From Nannobrachium achirus (lineage: Eukaryota > Chordata > Actinopteri > Myctophiformes > Myctophidae): a DNA stretch of 64,000 bases. The DNA is taken from assembly GCA_963921795.1 (NCBI GenBank), contig OY997643.1, positions 10,008,033 through 10,072,032 on the forward strand, in the 5' to 3' direction. The position numbers and the translations under genes are program-made. Below are positions 11,222 through 23,099 of this stretch, in pieces. Positions within the stretch are counted from its first letter, which is position 1. Each line of letters starts with the position of its first letter. Below the pieces are notes generated by a model, which did not search any database, had not been told where the DNA came from, and saw only the letters and a list, made by a program, of their open reading frames with translations.

Positions 11222-11756
11222 GGCCTAGAATTATTGAATGCTTTAACCAGTGAAAAATAGCAGATAATACAAGCTCACAGCGCGGCACCGAGTGCCGCGC
11301 TGTGAGCTTGTAGATCTGCTATTTTTTGCAAAAAGTCGTGAAAATGTGCTTCTGGGTGGTCCCTGGAACTAGATATTTTGAGATGCGGGTCCGTGGCCAA
11401 ATACATATCATTTTGGGGGTCCTTCACATGAAAAGGTTTGAGACCACTGACATAGTAGTGTCTCACGAACAGACCAACTGAGCTCCAGTTAAGTGAAAAG
11501 GACCTTTTCTTTGACGATGGCTGGCCAGATTGCCGACACAGAAACATAGCGTTTTTCAAAAAATCTTAGAAGGATTCAAAAGACACTTATAGAATCGGGT
11601 CAAAATTCTAATTTTCACGATTTTAAAAAAAAATAGCAGATCTACAAGCTCGCAGCGCGGCACTCGGTGCCGCGCTGTGAGCTTGTATATCTGCTATTTT
11701 TCAATAGTTAAAGCATAAAATAATGATACACAATAATGTGTACCCGTTCTAAATAA
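11222..11756 (+). mobile_element. Family B twin-hairpin element, copy 1
   Basis: Long imperfect terminal repeats (CTAGAATTATTGAATGCTTT and inverse), each containing one hairpin module (11251-11326 and 11624-11703). Family B hairpins have arms ending CACAGCGCGGCAC. The inner sequence includes TGAGCTCCAGTTAAGTGAAA and a hAT-like internal stretch. Confidence 0.8.
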
Positions 11757-11886
11757 TACAGGCATTTTCCTTTTGGGAACCATTATGACATAGCTATAGT
11801 CTGATGTACATTATGGTATTTATGATCGATAATATTCACAATTAAACAAAACCAATTATTATTCATTTGCAAAACAAAAAGGCAAA

Positions 11887-11945
11887 AAAATAGCAGGCTA
11901 CAAACTCACAGTGTGACACATTGTGCACTTGTAGATGGGCTAACC
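11887..11945. repeat. Diverged hairpin module
   Basis: AAATAGCAGGCTACAAACTC ... GTGCACTTGTAGATGGGCTA; several arm mismatches. Confidence 0.55.
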
Positions 11946-12198
11946 TTGCCGACCTATATAAATGACATACTATAAATAATACACGCAGTTCGGTGGGAAC
12001 TAGAAACTGGTAAATTATAAATAATAATGCCCTCCCCTGTGTCACAAACAAGACCAGAACTATGAATTACTAGAGCCTATATATTCTGGTCCCTGCAGTC
12101 CGCCGTGACAGACACAGATAGAGGCTGGAGGAAGACGACTCCGGGGATTTGGGGGAACTGCTGGAAAAACCCATTAGGGTTCTTCTCCAGTGGCCTAA

Positions 12199-12711
12199 CC
12201 CTGCAAGGCCCAGCGTTGCTTTTTGGCAACATTTTTTAAATCATTTTTTAAAAAATGTTATAATTAGTTTTCCTGTTCTTTTTTCACATTAACATCATCA
12301 TTAAATCCTATTGTTTAGTATTACAATGCCATTGGCCACGATATTTGCATATAAATACGCCCCACAGAGGCTGACATTCACACTTCCCAGAGAAGTTGAA
12401 ATTCCAGCGTCTGGAAGAACAACATCTCACTTTTTAACTGAAGCTATTCCTCACAAAAAGTAAAGTAAAATGCCTGTAATATTGTTTTTCGTGATCATTA
12501 GAATGTCTAGAACATGTACATGTGTTATTATTGTGAAAGATATCCCCAAAATGCAAATTGGAGCATGATTTATGATTTATGGCTATAAAACCTTACAAAA
12601 ACATTATACATTTTTTAACATTACATTTTCCTGTGATTAGAACTCCTACAACACCATCTGATTTTTTTCAATTTTTTTTGGCCAGTAGAAATTAATTCGG
12701 GCCTTGCAGGG
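12199..12711 (+). mobile_element. Family R piggyBac-type element
   Basis: Ends CCCTGCAAGGCCC and GGGCCTTGCAGGG, flanked on both sides by CTAA (12195-12198, 12712-12715). An internal TATAAATA box near 12350 followed by a conserved leader may be the promoter of the lost transposase. No open frame. Confidence 0.78.
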
Positions 12712-12836
12712 CTAAAGCCCCCTGGGGGTCCCCGCACCACCACCACCACCAGGACAGAAGCCCCCTCTGCCTCGTCCTATACGCTCCCTGTGTACATAAT
12801 GGTCGCTTGTCGGGCAGAAACCTCTTAACTCCATTT

Positions 12837-13092
12837 CGTCGTTGTCGGGTGGAAACCTTGTATGTCCAAAACCGTTTGTTTTGCATTATCATTTTGAAAA
12901 TGATTTAAACTAGTGAAAACAGCCGATCTACAAGCACACAACGCCTCGCGCCGCGAGGCGTTGTGTGCTTGTAGATCGGCTGTTTTCACTACTTTTGTGC
13001 GACGGCCTTGTATGATGAAGCAGGGCTTTACTTTGGGAAAGAACGTACACATTTGAAACTTGGAGATGCGAGGTTTCTGCCCGACAATGATG
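12837..13092 (+). mobile_element. Family A element, copy 2
   Basis: Ends CGTCGTTGTCGGGTGG and CCCGACAATGATG, flanked by ATTT and ATAT. Hairpin 12911-12991 has fully matched arms around the apex GCC. Confidence 0.85.
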
Positions 13093-13156
13093 ATATTATA
13101 GCATTTTCGTTTTGTTTCTTCGCAAATCAACGCCCTATACTCGATCATTCATACTA

Positions 13157-13565
13157 CAGCAGGGGTCTTCAACGTTTTCAGGCCAAGGACCCCTTAGTTG
13201 AGAGAGAGATGAAGCAGGGACCCCCACAACCTTTTCATAGATTCCATATAGTTTCATTGTTTGACAGCACAATCACTGTATCTTGGATTCGTGTCAGTTT
13301 GGGTTTTCAGATATTTAACCACTTGAACGGTCAATACTTAATAAACTTGACCTGTCACTCCGTACTTAGTCTGCTCTTTTTCCCCTCTACACCAAACCTT
13401 TTTCCCGAAAATAGCCGATCTACAAGCTCACAACGCCTCGCAGCGCGAGGCGTTGTGAGCTTGTGGATCTGCTATTTTTTGGCTACAGTTCTCAGAATAT
13501 GGACAATAGGGTTCAAGTTGTTAATATAAAAAGGATTGGAAGATTTGGAGGACCCCCTGTAGTGA
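13157..13565 (-). mobile_element. Family C hAT-type MITE, one end missing
   Basis: Starts CAGGGGTCTTCAACG. Hairpin module at 13407-13479, bordered by CCAAAAAATAG in one arm. The far end stops at GGACCCCCTGTAGT, short of the terminus seen at 28001. Confidence 0.75.
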
Positions 13566-13620
13566 CTCTGCTGTTTTTCTTTTTTTTAATTATTATTTTT
13601 ATTTGCAGTGGTGTACTTAA

Positions 13621-13879
13621 AGGCCCGCTGACACGCCCCGAAATTATAATAGTATGCTAAAGTAGGTCACGTGGTCTCTCTGAAAACGGTCTGAAACAGT
13701 CTGAAACTCATGTCACGGTGTAATCTGCCCATCGCTCCCCAACAACAGCTGACCAGTACAGTAAGTAGTCTAAGTACAGTCAATGAATTTGATTGGCTTA
13801 TAATTGCGCATTCCCACATTGACGTCATAAAAATATTAACCTATATTTCAAGATGACTTCTTAAAGTGACAGTACCCCT
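13621..13879 (-). mobile_element. Family N MITE, TTAA flanks
   Basis: Ends AGGCCCGCTGACACGCC and GTGACAGTACCCCT, flanked by TTAA and TTAG. Reverse of the copy at 24669-24914. Confidence 0.8.
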
Positions 13880-13927
13880 TTAGATGACAGTCCTACTTTA
13901 AGTAAAATTTTGAGTTAGGCTGCAGTG

Positions 13928-14086
13928 CTGCACCCACACCAAAGTACCTATGAGAGTGGCATTTCAATGAGAATGGAGCATTTTTTTGCAGAAATCCTCT
14001 ACTGGCATGAAAACGCTCCATTCTCATTCAAATGCATTGGCGGAATGGGGATTCCACTCTCATAGGTACTTTGGTGTGGGTGAGCC
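13928..14086. mobile_element. Foldback element (CACCCACACCAAAGTACC)
   Basis: Arms CACCCACACCAAAGTACC, CTATGAGAGTGG and AATGAGAATGGAGC are matched by their inverse, giving about 55-bp imperfect arms. Confidence 0.7.
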
Positions 14087-14540
14087 TTATTTGTACTTAA
14101 ATATTTCCAATTTCCAATACTTTTACTTCTACTCCACTACATCTCGGATCCAAATGACATTTGTATCCGAGATAAAAAATATTGGAGTAAAAGTACAATA
14201 TTATTGTACTTTGACTCCACTATATTTATTTGCAAACTAGTTACTTTGCAGATATAAATGATTATCCTATAAAACATACATTAATCCACTTTAGCCCTAT
14301 TTTATACCTAGGCTATTTGAAAATAGCCTATCTACAAGCTCACAACGCCATGCAACGCTATGCAACAACGCGTGGAATCGCGATGCGTTGTGTACTACTG
14401 ATCTGCTATTTTTGAACGTTTTGTGCTTTTACTTTTGGTACTTTAAAGTACATTTAGATGCGAACACGTTCACACTTTTACTCAAGTACATTTTGAATTC
14501 TGGACTTTTACTTGTCACCAAGTTTGTCTATACTTGCATT
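14087..14540 (+). mobile_element. hAT-type MITE of the ACTTTTACTC family, with hairpin
   Basis: CTTTTACTTCTACTCCACTAC and ACTTTTACTCAAGTACATTT typical of a MITE family common in fish. An imperfect hairpin module at 14318-14415 has an enlarged, rearranged apex. Confidence 0.65.
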
Positions 14541-14544
14541 TCTT

Positions 14545-14650
14545 TCACCATAGTAAAAACTGCATGGTCTGGAAAGGGCAAGTTTTATAGACGGATAAAA
14601 GGGCAGGGGCTCAAGCCCCCTTTGATGTCTATGTGTGCACGTGCCTGCCG
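14545..14650 (+). mobile_element. Family X end fragment
   Basis: Shares AAAAGGGCAGGGGCTCAAGC and the GCACGTGCCTG terminus with the copies at 56038-56471 and 44189-46697. The remainder of the element is missing. Confidence 0.6.
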
Positions 14651-14914
14651 TCATCCATCTGTGTGCATAATATATGTATAGCAATTCTCCAACCGTAGCG
14701 AGAATGAAGGGTTGGAGGTGATGAAGAATTGCAGAAATATGGGGGGAGGGAAGTCTGACAGTGAGAGATGGCTTGATGGACAGCCAAATCATAATCAGAA
14801 AAATAAGCCTGCATGGTCATCCCACACAACCGGGATGGACCACAGAGCCACGATTGATTTTCTTATCACTCAAGATGCTATAGCTCTGGGAGAGAAAGCT
14901 CAGCTCACGCAATG

Positions 14915-14915
<1 letters not shown>

Positions 14916-14972
<57 letters not shown>
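14916..14972. repeat. (GT)n microsatellite
   Basis: About 28 GT units. Confidence 0.97.
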
Positions 14973-14974
<2 letters not shown>

Positions 14975-15382
14975 TGACTTGTTTTAGTCACTTGTTTTAG
15001 GCAGCAGCATCTTCAGCCGCATAACAGTGTTCTCTCACCAGCCATGGCATGAAAACACGGTGGTGATTCAGCTCGGAACGAGTCAACGACCATTGAAAAT
15101 ACTATTATGATAAAACACCAAATACGAAGAAACGTCGGACTCGTGACTTGTGAGAGAGAACCAGACAACACAGACACCACAGTGTAAACTGTGGGCCGTC
15201 TGCTGACAGTGTGAGTGTCTGCTCTCTGGCTGCAAGTACAGTGAAACCACGCTAAAAGAACGCGTTCTGAAAATCCACGCGGCCACCTAACACGGCAGCC
15301 CCGTGGCCTTTTGGGATCTTAAAATGGGCCCTGATCCGGTAAAAAGGGCTTAGGGCCACAATTTGTCATTGGCATACAAATG

Positions 15383-16312
15383 CACTCTAAAAACTGCTGG
15401 GTCAAAAACAACTCAACTTGAGTTATTTTTGATCCAACTCACGGGTCAAATAGGGACCAATGCCAGGTTTGGTTATTTTAACGCAAGAAATTTGGTTATG
15501 AATGTTGACCCATAATTTGGGTCAAATAAATAACCAAATTATGTGTTTAGAATGACCCACGATTGTAGTCAATATGACCCAGGTTTTGGGTTGAGTGGGC
15601 TAAATGAATACAACCTACATATGCATAGTCTGGAGAATGACAATGACGATATTATCTGACATTAACATAAAATCAGAAATGTTTCAGGGTTTCTTCTCAG
15701 ATGATTTACTCAAAGTTTTGTAAAATCAACATAAAAGTGCATAATTAAATATATATGCAACGATGTTGATAATACTATAATCAGAATAATTTAGAGAAGA
15801 TAAACAAAATAATCTCAAAATTACCATGAGTTCTTCTCCTTCAGACCAGATGGGGGAGGGAGCTCAACCCTAAACTAGCAGCCAAGCACTTAAGGTTAGG
15901 GTTTAGGCTCAAATAGTGACAAATCAAATTCAGACATTATGACAGTCAGCTTGCCGAGACAGACACATGGATATGCCATATTTAGCATTTTTAGCTCCCA
16001 ACAGCTTAGAAAATGTCTCTGGAAATCTAGACAAATGCTTTTCCCAGCATGCTTTGCAAACAGGTTCATGGTGCCTGTCCCCTGATTGGCCCAAAGCTAG
16101 ACCAATGACCCAAGTACATGGGTTACCACTAACCCCAAAATGGGTCACCCCCAGATAAATATTACCTAACTCGAACAACCCTGGAATTGGGTCAAAATAA
16201 TATCCCAATAACTCAAGGAAGGGTTGTGGCTCTGAGAAATTACCCTGAAATTTGACCTAACACAAATGACCCATGATTTGGGTCAAGAAATGACCCATGA
16301 GTTTTTAGTGTG
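15383..16312. mobile_element. MITE with GGGTCA repeats (CACTCTAAAAACTG ends)
   Basis: Ends CACTCTAAAAACTGCTGGGTC and GAGTTTTTAGTGTG. Subterminal blocks of 200 bp on both sides are dense in TGACCCA/TGGGTCA, while the centre (15600-16080) is unique. No clear target duplication. Confidence 0.65.
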
Positions 16313-17232
16313 TGGCAAAATCATACAAGGGGTTGCGTTGACCCTGTGTGGTCAACACAGCCTTGCAATAGAGAAAGGCCGCCACAGACAGACCCCGCTC
16401 CCAAGGGAAGAGAGACTATGCACCCACTGCACACAAAATGTGGTAGAAACAGAGCTACACTTTCTAACCACCTGCCCACTATACCAAGACATCAGAGACA
16501 CATACTTCCCACAGATTACACACACCCGAAGTGAGTTTGAAAACATGACCAATGATGAAAAACTCCCATACCTAGTGGGAGAAATACAACAATGTTCGAA
16601 CACAGCAGCAAGATTTGTGAACTGTTTGCGACAAAAGAAGGCTAGAAACACAACCACCCTAAGGACTATAAACCATGGATTGACATCTACACCTACTGCA
16701 CATACAGTATGAAACAGAGCTGATACCTTTAAATGCATTTTGAGAAAAAATAATGCTGTTATTTGTTCCAAAAGCTTTATACCCTGTATATATATATAAA
16801 ATGTCACAATGCGACATAGCTCTGTTTACACAATGCTGTACCCCCTCCCAATGTATATATCGTCGTTGTCCGATGAAAACCTTGTATGTCCAAAACCGTT
16901 TGTTTTGCATTTATAATTTGAAAAATGATTTAAACTAGTGAAAACAGCCGATCTACAAGCACACAACGCCTCGCACCGCGAGGCGTTGTGTGCTTGTAGA
17001 TCTGCTGTTTTCACTACTTTTGTGCGACGGCCTTGTATGACGAAGCAGGGCTTTACTTTTTGCGAAAGAACGTACAGATTTGAAACTTGGTCGTTGTCGG
17101 GTTTCCACCCGACAACGACGATATATTCCCCATTTTCAACTGTCTTTATTTTATTTGTGACACTTGCCTTGGCAATGTAAACGTATGTTTTCTCATGGCA
17201 ATAAAGCTCCGTTGAATTGAAAATTGAATTGT
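16313..17232 (+). mobile_element. LINE 3' end with C-terminal ORF2 remnant, split by family A
   Basis: A frame from about 16313 to 16712 encodes the C-terminal zinc-knuckle region of a non-LTR retrotransposon ORF2: HSLAIEKGRHRQTPLPREER, then CTHCTQNVVETELHFLTTCP (C-x2-C ... H-x4-C). It ends in a stop and is followed by a 3' UTR with AATAAAGCTCCGTTGAATTG and a TTGAATTGAA tail. Reverse transcriptase and endonuclease are absent; the copy starts at the right end of the MITE at 15383-16312. Family A copy 3 interrupts the UTR. Confidence 0.75.
16861..17120 (+). mobile_element. Family A element, copy 3, inside a LINE 3' tail
   Basis: Inserted in the LINE tail at 16313-17232 with ATAT on both sides. 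The related tail at 3605-3781 lacks it (ctatgttcccc), giving an empty-site comparison. Hairpin at 16936-17016, apex ACC. Confidence 0.88.
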
Positions 17233-17259
17233 GTGTTGTTGTGGATGGAGCGACCTTAC

Positions 17260-17420
17260 CTTCCCAGCACCTTGAGGATCAAGGAGACGACCAGCGTTCC
17301 CAGGAGGCCGCCGATGGCAAATATGGACACGGTCAGAGACCACAGGAGGGTGGAGGTCTCTGGGCCGATGGGCTCGCCGTACCTCTCCATCCATGTCCGG
17401 TTGTAGAAGGCCTTTATGTA
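17260..17420 (-). CDS. slc2a9: slc2a9-like, coding exon 3 (loop and second membrane helix)
   Basis: Bounded by a CTTCCACAG acceptor and an AAG|GTAAGG donor, this 161-bp exon starts in phase 0 and ends two bases into a codon. It encodes [19 protein letters not shown], then [19 protein letters not shown] and [16 protein letters not shown]. The segment holds the exofacial loop, with an N-glycosylation sequon NRT, then helix 2 ([17 protein letters not shown]) and the start of the conserved cytosolic LGR motif. The combination YIKAFYN ... [18 protein letters not shown] ... KVLGR is nearly that of vertebrate SLC2A9, which moves urate and hexoses across the plasma membrane. The 161-bp length and phase fit the vertebrate gene. 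The exon is intact; a LINE tail ends about 25 bp to its left and a hAT-type C/D composite begins about 80 bp to its right. Confidence 0.92.
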
Positions 17421-17537
17421 CTGTGGAAGCAGAGAGAGACGGGGGACGTCACCGCCGTAGCGTCAAACAGCTCCCACTGTAGCCACACAACATTGTAAAG
17501 CAGGGGTCTTCAACAGGGGGTCCGGGGACCCCTAGGG

Positions 17538-18115
17538 CAGGGCTTCCCTAACTTTTTTGTCTCAGGGCACCCCATACATATTTTTTTTTAAATCCGAGGC
17601 ACCCCTATATTATAATTTTCACTCCCAGCACCTTATATTTATAGCGTTGTCGGGTGGAAACCTTGTATGTCCAAAATTGTTCGTTTTGTATTCATCATCT
17701 AAAAAATGTGCTAAACTAGTGAAAACAGCAGATCTGCAAGCACACAACGCCTCGCATCGCGAGGCGTTGTGTGCTTGTAGATCGGCTGTTTTCACTAGTT
17801 TTGTGCGACGGTCTTGTATGATGAAGCAGGGCTTTACTTTAACAAAAGACGTACAAATTTGAAACTTGGGAGACACAAGGTTTCTGTCCGACAGTGACGA
17901 TATTTTAGCCATTATGTCACAAGGAAAACGTTGAGATAATAGCCATTTTGGTTAGAACCGACTGAAAATAACTTTGTACTTCAAGTTTAAAATGATACTA
18001 AATATTTTTTCAAGTGTCCAAATAAATTCCAAATATTATCAAATTATCTCGCGGTACCCCTGGACTCCCGTCACGGCACCCCAGGGTGCCCTGTCACCCA
18101 CTTTGAAAACCTCTG
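17538..18115 (+). mobile_element. Family D hAT-type MITE with family A passenger
   Basis: Ends CAGGGCTTCCCTAAC and TTTGAAAACCTCTG; target duplication ccctaggg / ccataggg (7/8). Contains family A copy 4. Confidence 0.85.
17645..17899 (+). mobile_element. Family A element, copy 4, inside family D
   Basis: The left terminus has lost its first bases (CGTTGTCGGGTGG); the right end is CGACAGTGACG|ATAT. Hairpin 17715-17799 carries 42-bp arms. It occupies the same site within family D as copies 6 and 9. Confidence 0.82.
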
Positions 18116-18627
18116 CCATAGGGGGTCTTCAGCGGTACTACAGGGGGTCCTCCAAAACGTCCAATCCTTTTTATATTAACAACTTGAACCCTGGTGTCCA
18201 TATTCTTGAGAACTGTAGCCAAAAATAGACGATCTACAAGCTCACAACACCTCGCGCTGCGAGGCGTTGTGAGCTTGTAGATCGGCTATTTTGGGCAAAG
18301 AGGTTTGGTGTAGAGGGGAAAAAAATTGGACTAAGTACAGAGTAAAAGGTCAAGTGTTTTAGGTAATGATGGCTCAAGTGGTTAAATATCTGAAAACACA
18401 AGTTGACATGAATCCAAAATACACTGATGAGTGTGCTGTCAAACGATGAAACTACTGTATACATGGAATCTATGAAAAGGTTGTGGGGGTCCCTGCCTCA
18501 ACTCTCCCTCAACTAAGGGGTCCTTGGCAGATCTTCAAGATTGTAGATTTGCCATTTTCAAATAGCCAAATATACTGTGTAGGGCTGAAGTGGTTAGTGT
18601 AAATCTACAAGCTTGTAATTAACATTT

Positions 18628-18962
18628 TCTCATACAGTATTGTACTGGAGTAAAACAGTATATAATACTCCAGTATATCGTCGTTGTCGGGCGCAAACCT
18701 CTAGTCGTAGCTCCAAGTTTCAAATTTGTACGTTCTTTCGCAAAGTAAAGCCCTGCTTCGTCATACAAGGCCGTCACACAAAAGCAGTGAAAACAGCAGA
18801 TCGGCTGTTTTCACTAGGTTAAATATTTTTTTAAATGGTAAATGCAAAACGTACGGTTTTGGACATACAAGGTTTTCATCGGACAACGATGATATAATAC
18901 TCCAGTAAAGTAAAAATCTTACTCAAGTACAGCACTTACACTTAGTTACTTTCCATCACTGC
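18628..18962 (+). mobile_element. hAT-type MITE of the ACTTTTACTC family holding family A copy 5
   Basis: Left GTACTGGAGTAAAACAG and right CTTACTCAAGTACAGCACTT plus TAGTTACTTTCCATCACTG belong together around the family A insertion. Confidence 0.6.
18679..18891 (+). mobile_element. Family A element, copy 5, hairpin collapsed
   Basis: Ends CGTCGTTGTCGGG and GGACAACGATG, flanked by ATAT. The hairpin is reduced to a 28-bp remnant (about 18788-18815) whose centre is a single GATC. A 15-bp repeat, TATAATACTCCAGTA, lies on both sides and probably derives from the hAT sequence into which it inserted. Confidence 0.8.
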
Positions 18963-19596
18963 TAAAGAGAGGAGTCACATTTCAATAAGTAACATTTGAC
19001 ATGCCATGAGGCAAAAAAGAAAAGTGACTATCCATGACCTTGGGAAATTGCATGCCTGTGCGCTAAAAAAATTGAGACAGACTTTGTCTTTTGGCACGAA
19101 ATTAGCAAACTAATTAGCCTTTCACACCCTGGTGATACTGTACAATGTATGCAGGGAGTGTGATAACACAAACATCCTTTTCTGCATGCCCTGAAGAAAG
19201 CCATAAAGGCCGAAACATGGTTGATCCATTTTTAATTTACATTACAAATTGTAATTTCACAGTACCTGCAGTGACAATAAAGGCACTGAATAGAAGTGAA
19301 AAATACAGACAATTTCATGAAATCAATCAATTAATTGGTACCTACCACTGTACCAATTAATCAGAGGTGATTCATAGGCCCATCCAATTATGAATTCCTG
19401 TATTCAAGGACAAATCTAAGCCCTTGAAACATAGCCTCCCTATTCTGAAGGGAACATTCGCTGAAATTAGCACATTGTCTATTTTCAGCAGAGAGAGAGT
19501 AAAAATAAATAGAGGATCAAGTACAGGGCCAACCTGGTCAACTAAGTGTTTAGTGTTAGTGTTACACACTTCAATTAAATGATGAGTCCATATCTG

Positions 19597-19755
19597 TGTA
19601 GTCTCGCGTAGCCAGACAACTATTCCGCAATCTCTGAATGCTATATAGAGTCTGGAACTACAGCTCCCATCGTTCTTCTTTCGATGCCCCAGACTGTATG
19701 ACGGGAGCATTTGCAAATCGCGGAGTCAACAACAGTCTGGCCACGCGAGACTAAT
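19597..19755. mobile_element. Short TIR element (TAGTCTCGCGTAGCCAGAC)
   Basis: Ends TAGTCTCGCGTAGCCAGAC and GTCTGGCCACGCGAGACTA. Possible 9-bp flanks atatctgtg / atatacgtg (7/9). Confidence 0.65.
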
Positions 19756-20948
19756 ATACGTGTGGTTCATGCTCATTTTCGAGGTCGCTTATCGCCCTAA
19801 GGTGTCTCACTAGTGTAGATCTGCTACTTTGGAATGGGAAAGTAACAGTTTTGGACCACCCGACAGAGACGATATGCATTTGAAATCTTGTTTGAAATGA
19901 CCAAACCGGCCTACCCAGGTACCGATGATGTCACAGCAGGGCAGGTTTCAGAACTGTCCACAGCCCTCCTCTGAGACACGGAGCGATCAACCAGAAATGG
20001 TGCAATATAGTGAGGAGGACCAATTATATGAAGACGAATGAAAATGGGTGAAGTGCTTCGATAACTCTAGAGAGTATACAAATAGACCCATTAGGATCCA
20101 ATAGCAGGCATTGACACTAAGGCTTGCCCTGCACCTGCCCCCGGCATGTAAATAAAACGTTGGGGCAGGTGAAGTTTGCTTTCAGGTTGCCCGACCGGGC
20201 AAGTGCTCATTTGAGACAACCATCTATAAAGACAACACAAGATATCTGTCACGAGATATAAGTGTGAAACCATAGACATTTTTAATCATAGCTATAGGAT
20301 TTGGATTTGGAGGTATTGAGGTATGACATTTTTTATTGCACAGCCCCAGAAAGTAAAGAAATAATTGTCAAATTTTACCTATCATTTTATAATGGACAAT
20401 TTACTTTTCGGGAAAGTGGGCATGACCTTTGGGCAAGTAGAACATGACCTGTACTTGCCCGACGGACAGGTGCCTCTGACGTTAGTGTCTGTCAACCCCT
20501 GCAATAGACACTCCCAGACTGTAACAAAAAGTACTCTATGCTCAACAGGACAGACGGGTATTCAGTGCTTTAGCAACTTTGGAATGTCAGATATCTAGAT
20601 GTGAGTTATATATTTATTAAGTGTGGGTTGTAGAGCTTGCCAACGCCGTGGGCTTGTTTCATAACGTTGACTAATTAGCATGCCCTCATTCGTTCCAAAT
20701 CTTTCCAATTATTGCACCGAATCAAAACTGTGAGATATGTTACTGTTTAATGAAACACTCTCTCTCGCCTGTGACAGACGCACGCACGCACGCACGCACG
20801 CACTTCTGAATACAAATACAAATTGATATGAATTTGGCTGTCAAGCTCACCAAATAAAGTAGTAAAAACTTAAAGGGATATTTCACTTAAAAAAAACAAC
20901 AACTTTGGGTCATTTTATTGTATTACATTTTTTCCATTTCCCCCAAAA

Positions 20949-21108
20949 GATATTAGGAACAAGGAAGATAGCCCGCACTCACTTTTAAATCAGTAGACTG
21001 AAGAAGACTTTAACCAGTCGAAACGTTTATCTTACTGCTGCTTGTCAATAAAAAAAGCTTGGAGCGATTTAAAAGTGAGTGCGGGCTATCTTCCTTGTTC
21101 CTATATTA
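20949..21108. mobile_element. Foldback element with 37-bp perfect arms
   Basis: Arms AGGAACAAGGAAGATAGCCC ... TTTTAAATC and inverse. The centre contains CTGAAGAAGACTTTAACC AGTCGAAACG, an inverted GACTTTAACCAGTC motif also seen in altered form at 19190-19220. Confidence 0.6.
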
Positions 21109-21841
21109 CTGCACTGTCAGTTATAGCTCGGCACCGAAGAACGGAGGATGTGCGTTTTTTTCTCTTTTGAACCCAAAAAGATATTAAAAATAAATTAAAA
21201 AAAGACACGGACAGCTCACGTAATAGGAGGACATTACGAGTCACCAGAACAAAAGACGTGTGTTTTGATGAATCTATCTATCATGGTTAAAATGGAGTTT
21301 GAAGTTACAATGGGTTTGTATATAGGAAGGAAGGGGCCCTGTGTGGAGAGTGTCTGATAAAGTGAATAATCTAAATATTGAATCAAGCAAATTAAAATCT
21401 GTCCAGGGTGTTCACAAAAGCCTAGAGTAGAGTAGACAATTTGAAAGTGAAATAATTGTTCTTAGTTGCTTTCACCACTGTTTGAGAGTATGAAAGGTTT
21501 TCCTTCCCGTGTGGGTGTTGTGTTTTGCGAGGGCGGTTGCAAACGACGCCACAATTTAATGAGCTGTATCCAATTACAGCCAACGTACAATAAAGGCTTG
21601 GTGGAACAAACGGCAACCTAATCTGATCTGACAACTTTATTTTTCTTTTTTTTGGCACAGCTAAAGTTCAATCGTTTGTTTTCCCGTTCTGTTCATTTCT
21701 GTGAGACGTGTCTGGCAAGGAAGTGAAACTTTCAAGCTTACCCTGCAAAAGCACACACACACGCACACGCACACGCAAAAATATTTGTCAGCTAGGGTAA
21801 TTCTTGGTCTCATTCACTTACAATACACAAATATGCTTTAA

Positions 21842-22361
21842 CCCTCTAAGGCCCGCATTAAGAAATACTTGAAATAAAAAATTGAAAAAAATCAGATGGT
21901 GTTGTAGGAGTCCTATTAAGAGGAAAATGTAATGTTTTTTTCAAAAAAATGTTTTTGTAAGATTTTATAGCCATAAATCAAAAATCATAAATCATGCTCT
22001 AATTTACATATGGGGGATATTTTTCACAATAACAACATATGTACATGTTCTAGACATTCTAATGATCACCAAAAAAAATAGTACAGGCATTTTACTTATG
22101 TTTTTGTGAGGTATAGCTTCCATGAAAAAGTGAGATGTTGTTCGTCAAAACTCTGGAATTTCAGCGGGTGTGGCGGGTGTGAATGTCAGCCCCTGTGGGG
22201 GGTATTTATATGCAAATATTGTGACCAATGGCATTGTAATACTAAACAATAGAATCCAATGGTGGTGTTTAGGTGGTAGGGGGAGCTAAAATAAAATGAT
22301 TTAAACCTTTTTTTGGATAAAATAGAAACGTTGTAATATTACAACCGTGGGCCTTAGAGGG
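21842..22361 (-). mobile_element. Family R piggyBac-type element
   Basis: Ends CCCTCTAAGGCCCGC and GTGGGCCTTAGAGGG, flanked by TTAA (21838-21841, 22362-22365). Colinear in reverse with 12199-12711. It interrupts a family Q foldback whose halves abut it. Confidence 0.82.
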
Positions 22362-22499
22362 TTAAGTGAGATGTGAGGGGTCTAACTAGGTGTTTTTAAT
22401 TATTCTGAATTCATTGCAAGCATTTGTTTTGCACGAAAAACATTCCTTGGTCCTTGGTAAGGAATTTATTCCCAAGGTTTAATTTAAAATTCCCTGACT

Positions 22500-22990
22500 A
22501 TACTTGTGAGAGAGGCGAGGAGCAAAATCGGCTGAGGTTTTGGACAAGGTTGACGGCCCCTCGCGGCTTGGGAGCTTTTGGCTACGCTCCCTTCATGGCA
22601 GGGAACATTGAGGGTAGCAACATTTTCATAAAATACCAAATAAGTGTTTATTTATTTTTATTTACATGTCTCCCACGTCCACTGTGCTTTTTGCGGAGAC
22701 GCGCATTTAACATAGAATGACAGACAAATAAAACGCAGTAATGGGTAGGAAAAAAGGGGGGAAATAACCAAAGAAGTTTTTATTCTTATTATTTTCACGT
22801 CGCTCGCTACCACTGTGCTTTTAGCGGAGACGCGCTTGACACAAGATGTCTCCCGCGTACTCTCCCTCTCTTTTTGCGTCAACCTATAGGGGGGCGTCAA
22901 CCAGGGGCACCGGCGGGCCATGCCAGTGGCGTCAACCTTGTCCCAAAACAAAACCTCAGCTTATTTAGCTCCTCGCGTGAGGGAGGGGAC
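22500..22990. repeat. Inverted repeat pair with inner duplication
   Basis: 22504-22557 and 22930-22983 are inverse (TGAGGTTTTGGACAAGGTTG). Inside, CCACTGTGCTTTTTGCGG at 22678 and 22808 are direct copies followed by AGACGCGC. Confidence 0.65.
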
Positions 22991-23099
22991 AAACATACAG
23001 TAAAGGACAGAATTGCACATGCAGTAGACACATACTGTACACACGGCAAACACCGGGGCGGGGGAGGACAGACATGTTTTGCACATGCACAGTACAGTG

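Larger units (their letters stand above)
17502..18535 (+). mobile_element. Family C hAT-type MITE carrying a family D insertion
   Basis: Begins CAGGGGTCTTCAACAGGGGG, is split by family D at 17538-18115, and resumes to about 18535. Hairpin module at 18222-18292, apex GCT. The right terminus is degraded. Confidence 0.75.
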
